From Nitrospira sp. (lineage in GTDB: Bacteria; Nitrospirota; Nitrospiria; Nitrospirales; Nitrospiraceae), in the NCBI GenBank assembly GCA_022842445.1, contig JALHPO010000005.1, positions 214,908-278,907 on the forward strand: DNA of 64,000 nucleotides. Reading direction: 5' to 3'. The translations under genes and the position numbers were made by a program. The notes under the pieces were generated by a model. The model was not told the DNA's origin. It was given only the letters and a program-made list of their open reading frames with translations, and ran no database searches. Positions 60,392-64,000 of this stretch are shown here, piece after piece (positions within the stretch are counted from its first letter, which is position 1; each line of letters opens with the position of its first letter).

Positions 60392-62092
60392 ATGGAGCCA
60401 TCACTCGGCACCCATCAGCCTCCCCTGTTTCACGTGCTGAGGCTTTTGGGGCGTTTCTTCCAGCTTGAGCGTAGGGTCTTGGCTCTCGTGGTTTCCTATG
60501 CCCTGGTGATCGGACTCTTCTCCCTCATCGTCCCCTTGACTGTTCAAGAATTGGTCAACACGTTCTCCCTTGCCATCCAACCAGTCATGATCGCCACGCT
60601 GGCCATTATCATGGTCGTGGTGCTGACGGTCGTCGGCGTATTTAAAGCGTTGCAATACTACGCGGTCGAGGTGCTCCAGCGACGGCTCTTTGTCAGGACT
60701 GCTTTCGCGATGGCCCAGAAGCTTCCCCTTATTCGATTTCAAGGATTCAAACCGAGAGTCTCAAATTGCTTCATGGAAACAGCGTTCATGCAGCGCGCGC
60801 TGGCGGTCTTACTTGTGGATCTGATCCATGTGGTCGTCGGCGGCGTCATCGGGATGCTGATCTTGGTGTTCTACCATCCCTACTTTATTCTCTTTAACCT
60901 CGTCCTGCTCATCGGATCAGCCTTCATTTTCTTTGTCCTGTCTCGTGGAGGACTGCGGACCACCGTCGACATGTCTCATGCCAAGTATGACGTGCTGCAC
61001 TGGATCCAGGAAATCTCCCAGAACTTGCTGCACATCAAGGCAACCGACAGCCGCTCGTTGCTCATGGAGAAAACCGATCAACTCGCGAAGAAGTATATCG
61101 AGTGTCGACGAGCGCGGTTCGCCGTTTTGCTGCGCCAATTTATCGCCTCGGTTGGAGGGCAAGCCCTTGCGCACAGCGGTACCCTGGCTCTAGCCGGCTG
61201 GCTCTTGTCGATCGGGCAATTGACCCTCGGCCAACTCGTCGCCGTTGAGGTGGTTGTCGGCAGCCTTCTGATCAACTTTGATGCGGTGGTCAAGAGTATG
61301 GGGCAGGTGTTTTTCTTCTTCACTGCCCTAGTGGAGCTAGATGCCTTCTTCTCACTGCCGAAAGACCAGCTCCACCCTCCTCCGACGTCATCGGTGATCC
61401 TCCCTGACCCGAAGATTCATGGCATCCGCGTGACGTGTAAAGGACTCAGTCTGATTCACAACGGTGCGTCTGCGTTCGACCATCTCGATTTGGACGTTGC
61501 CTCCGGCGAGAAAGTCGCGATCTACGCCAAGACAACGACGGCGAGAATAGCATTGGCAAAAGTGCTGGCCGGACTTCAAGCGCCGACCAGCGGTGTCATT
61601 TCCTATAACGATATTGAACTTCGGCATCTCGATCTGAGCGTCGTCAATCAATGTCGTGGCTTCATGATCGATTCGCAGCTGTCCCTGATAGACGGAACGA
61701 TCGCGGACAATATCGTGTGGCGCCGCTCCTACATCTCTTACGAGGATGTCCGTTGGGCCCTCTGGTTGACTCAGCTGCAGGAAGAAGTGGCCGCCCTCCC
61801 GCTCGGTCTCAACTCCGACATCAGCGCGCTTGGAGAGATTCCCGCCCCGACACATATATTGCGCATCTTGCTGGCGCGGGCCATCATCGGACGGCCGAAA
61901 CTTCTAATCTTCGACGGCATGATCCATGACATGCAGCCGGCTATCCGCGATGCCATCCTGCGGCGAATCTGCTCGAAAGAGGAGTCCTGGACCGTCATCT
62001 TCGTCTCGAACGATCCTGACCTCACCCCCCACGTTGATCGCCGCATCACTCTGGGTGATGCGGGCGCCACGATGCCGCTATTACCTGCTTGA
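60392..62092 (+). CDS. ABC transporter-like protein (TM + degenerate NBD)
   Basis: Six-TM exporter-like N-term; NBD aligned as EKVAIYAKTTTARIALAKVLAGLQ ... RPKLLIFDGMIHDM with loss of catalytic motifs. Confidence 0.85.
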   Translation: MEPSLGTHQPPLFHVLRLLGRFFQLERRVLALVVSYALVIGLFSLIVPLTVQELVNTFSLAIQPVMIATLAIIMVVVLTVVGVFKALQYYAVEVLQRRLFVRTAFAMAQKLPLIRFQGFKPRVSNCFMETAFMQRALAVLLVDLIHVVVGGVIGMLILVFYHPYFILFNLVLLIGSAFIFFVLSRGGLRTTVDMSHAKYDVLHWIQEISQNLLHIKATDSRSLLMEKTDQLAKKYIECRRARFAVLLRQFIASVGGQALAHSGTLALAGWLLSIGQLTLGQLVAVEVVVGSLLINFDAVVKSMGQVFFFFTALVELDAFFSLPKDQLHPPPTSSVILPDPKIHGIRVTCKGLSLIHNGASAFDHLDLDVASGEKVAIYAKTTTARIALAKVLAGLQAPTSGVISYNDIELRHLDLSVVNQCRGFMIDSQLSLIDGTIADNIVWRRSYISYEDVRWALWLTQLQEEVAALPLGLNSDISALGEIPAPTHILRILLARAIIGRPKLLIFDGMIHDMQPAIRDAILRRICSKEESWTVIFVSNDPDLTPHVDRRITLGDAGATMPLLPA

Positions 62093-62134
62093 AAAGTATT
62101 TGGCGAAAACGTCGGCGCGGTGGGAAGAACAGGA

Positions 62135-63745
62135 TTACTTTGAGCCTCGTCCTGCCTTGGGGAGAAGGGTGTCCATCACCGTGTGCGAGCGTTCCTCATA
62201 ATCCGGCGGGAACAGGTTGAAGCGACGCCACAGCTCATACCAGAGGGGCACACGGTTCAAGATGACCCACCCCATCGTCTTCGTCCCCTGCCGCACGTGA
62301 GACTGTTCCGGCCAGACGCGATCGTCCGGGTCAGGAACAACCCAAAACCGGTAGTTCCCTTTTCCGTCGTCGACTTGATCGATGACCTTAATCACGCCGG
62401 AATAGGTACCGGCCATCAATTCAGGCCATGCCGGCAGAGGGATAGCGGGGATGCCGTAGAAGAGGATTTTAACCTTTCGACCCACATTCAACAGCGGGGC
62501 GTCCAGCCCGTCCGCTATCATCTCAATCGCCTTGTCCGTACTGGTAGGAGACAGTCGGACCAACGTATCACCTGGGCGCACGGTCTCACCAGCACCAGCT
62601 TTGGCCATCTTGACAACGGTGCCGTCGATTGGAGCTAAGATCTTACCGGCCAGACGTCGTTGCTCGGCATTTGACAGTCGGAGTGACACATCGGCCAGCT
62701 GCTCGCCGACTCTGGCTGCTTCGGCCACGGACGAATCCCGGCCAGCCTCCGCATCGAGCAGCCGCTGCAACATCTCCGCGCTGACTTGATCTCGTCCGAA
62801 GCCGAGTGATTTCATGGCCTGCTCGGCTGCTTGCAGATTCGCCCGGGCTCCCTCAAGATCGGCTTGACCGGCGGTATCTGTTTGGATCGCCAATTCCAGT
62901 TCTCGCTGAGAAGCCAACCCCCTCTTAGCCAGTTGTTTGTGCCGCTCTACGTTAAGGGCTGCAGTAATCGCGGCGATTTTGGCGGCTTCTACCTTCTGAT
63001 GCGCTTCGCGCACCTTATTTCCGGCTTCGACCACACGGGCCTCAGCCGACGGCACGGCGGTTTTCACTAGATTCCGCATCTCAATGATGCGCTTGTCCAG
63101 CTGCTCGACTCTGGCCAATGCCGCATGTTGGGTCTTCTCCATCGCTTTTTTTCGTTGATCCAGAAAGGCCAGCAGGTCTGGTGACATGAAATTGGGATCA
63201 TTATCCTCCAGTTCAAGAATGAGGTCTCCCTCCTTAACCTGGTCACCTTCGAATACGTGCCATTTCTTGATACGGCCGGCAATTTGGGCCTCAATGTCTT
63301 GAGGTCGTTCGAATGGAGTATAGGCCGACATCTGGCCGGTCACGGTCACTGTCTGAGTCCAAGGGACGAAGAAGATGAATAGAAAGAAGAGCAGGAACAG
63401 GGCAATCGGCAGACGCGAGGAAAACCTCCATCCCTTCGGAAGCTGAGCTTCTTCCCAGGATTGAAGCTTGGTGGAAGCGGCCAGCTCGTCGACGGAGATT
63501 TCTTCCGAACCTGATTCACCGTGAACAAGGGACCGGACCGTCTTCCCAAGATCGAGAGCGCGACTTCCCACGGAACCGTTTTTGTTGCGCATACTAGTCC
63601 AATCAACGACCAGGAACCATTGAAAGTCTGAAAGACCTCGTGCCGGCATCATAAGAAGAACCTGCGGTTGAGTCAATTCAGTCCGCTCATCACGCTGCCT
63701 CAACGGATTGTTCCTGGCCCGATCACAGTTGCGACAGCGAATCAT
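62135..63745 (-). CDS. HlyD-family membrane fusion protein
   Basis: AQIAGRIKKWHVFEGDQVKEGDLILELEDNDPNF; LAGKILAPIDGTVVKMAKAGAGETVRPGDTLVRLSP. Confidence 0.9.
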   Translation of the reverse strand: MIRCRNCDRARNNPLRQRDERTELTQPQVLLMMPARGLSDFQWFLVVDWTSMRNKNGSVGSRALDLGKTVRSLVHGESGSEEISVDELAASTKLQSWEEAQLPKGWRFSSRLPIALFLLFFLFIFFVPWTQTVTVTGQMSAYTPFERPQDIEAQIAGRIKKWHVFEGDQVKEGDLILELEDNDPNFMSPDLLAFLDQRKKAMEKTQHAALARVEQLDKRIIEMRNLVKTAVPSAEARVVEAGNKVREAHQKVEAAKIAAITAALNVERHKQLAKRGLASQRELELAIQTDTAGQADLEGARANLQAAEQAMKSLGFGRDQVSAEMLQRLLDAEAGRDSSVAEAARVGEQLADVSLRLSNAEQRRLAGKILAPIDGTVVKMAKAGAGETVRPGDTLVRLSPTSTDKAIEMIADGLDAPLLNVGRKVKILFYGIPAIPLPAWPELMAGTYSGVIKVIDQVDDGKGNYRFWVVPDPDDRVWPEQSHVRQGTKTMGWVILNRVPLWYELWRRFNLFPPDYEERSHTVMDTLLPKAGRGSK

Positions 63746-63846
63746 AAGAGTAGGGCTTGACCGGGAAAATCTGGCTCGGCGTGATAGGGGAAATCGAAGA
63801 CATGCGGTGCCGACTCATTTACTTTTCAAGATGGTTGTAATGCGAG

Positions 63847-63864
63847 TTATCTATTTGTCTATGA
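63847..63864 (+). promoter_or_regulatory. shared upstream motif TTATCTATTTGTCTATGA
   Basis: 17/18 match to 56170-56187; 60 nt upstream of ATG at 63925. Confidence 0.5.
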
Positions 63865-63924
63865 ACCGTGCGCCAGGTACATTTCATCGTGACGGCATTC
63901 ATAGCAACCTGGAAGGAGGGCGTC

Positions 63925-64000
63925 ATGAAAGCACGAACCATAACCAAAGCGGCCGGCCGAGGAACGACAGAAGTTGCGCTGAGCGTCGGGATAGCCATGT
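63925..64000 (+). CDS. 5' end of a small protein gene, truncated by window edge
   Basis: RBS GGAGGGCGTCATGAA identical to that of 56256; MKARTITKAAGRGTTEVALSVGIAM... Confidence 0.5.
   Translation, partial: MKARTITKAAGRGTTEVALSVGIAM

Overview
The window is a gene-dense, GC-rich bacterial chromosome segment. Its gene content resembles a Nitrospira-type genome, but that lineage is an inference and was not tested. I support about 55 protein-coding genes, no rRNA or tRNA genes and no CRISPR array. From start to end it holds: an arsenic methylation/arsenosugar locus (ArsM-like, ArsS, Pit permease); HflKC; Fhs; CutA; M23, M20, M16 and M50-like peptidases; a LemA/DUF2207 pair; HemL; a conflict-type island (RHH-PIN toxin-antitoxin, DUF1398, secreted barnase-like RNase plus barstar); two close SulP paralogs around a kinase/NtrC-type regulator pair and a CysD-like gene; FolC; IlvD; LarB; a TsaC/Sua5-like protein; an isocitrate dehydrogenase followed by a separate small gene that looks like the Thermus-type IDH C-terminal domain; SthA; and a TolC/ABC/HlyD export cluster. 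The main leads are: (1) an ABC protein in the export cluster whose nucleotide-binding domain has lost Walker A, the signature motif, the catalytic Glu and the H-loop His; (2) a ~195-215 bp terminal-inverted-repeat element in three copies plus a decayed fragment, whose ends supply or abut stop codons and whose internal hairpin shows a compensatory base-pair change; (3) the split IDH domain; (4) a telomere-like G-quadruplex motif between two M16 protease genes; (5) a promoter-proximal motif shared by two small-protein genes flanking the export cluster; (6) several lesioned genes: a response regulator with an in-frame TAA, a frameshifted YidB-like gene and a truncated protoglobin.
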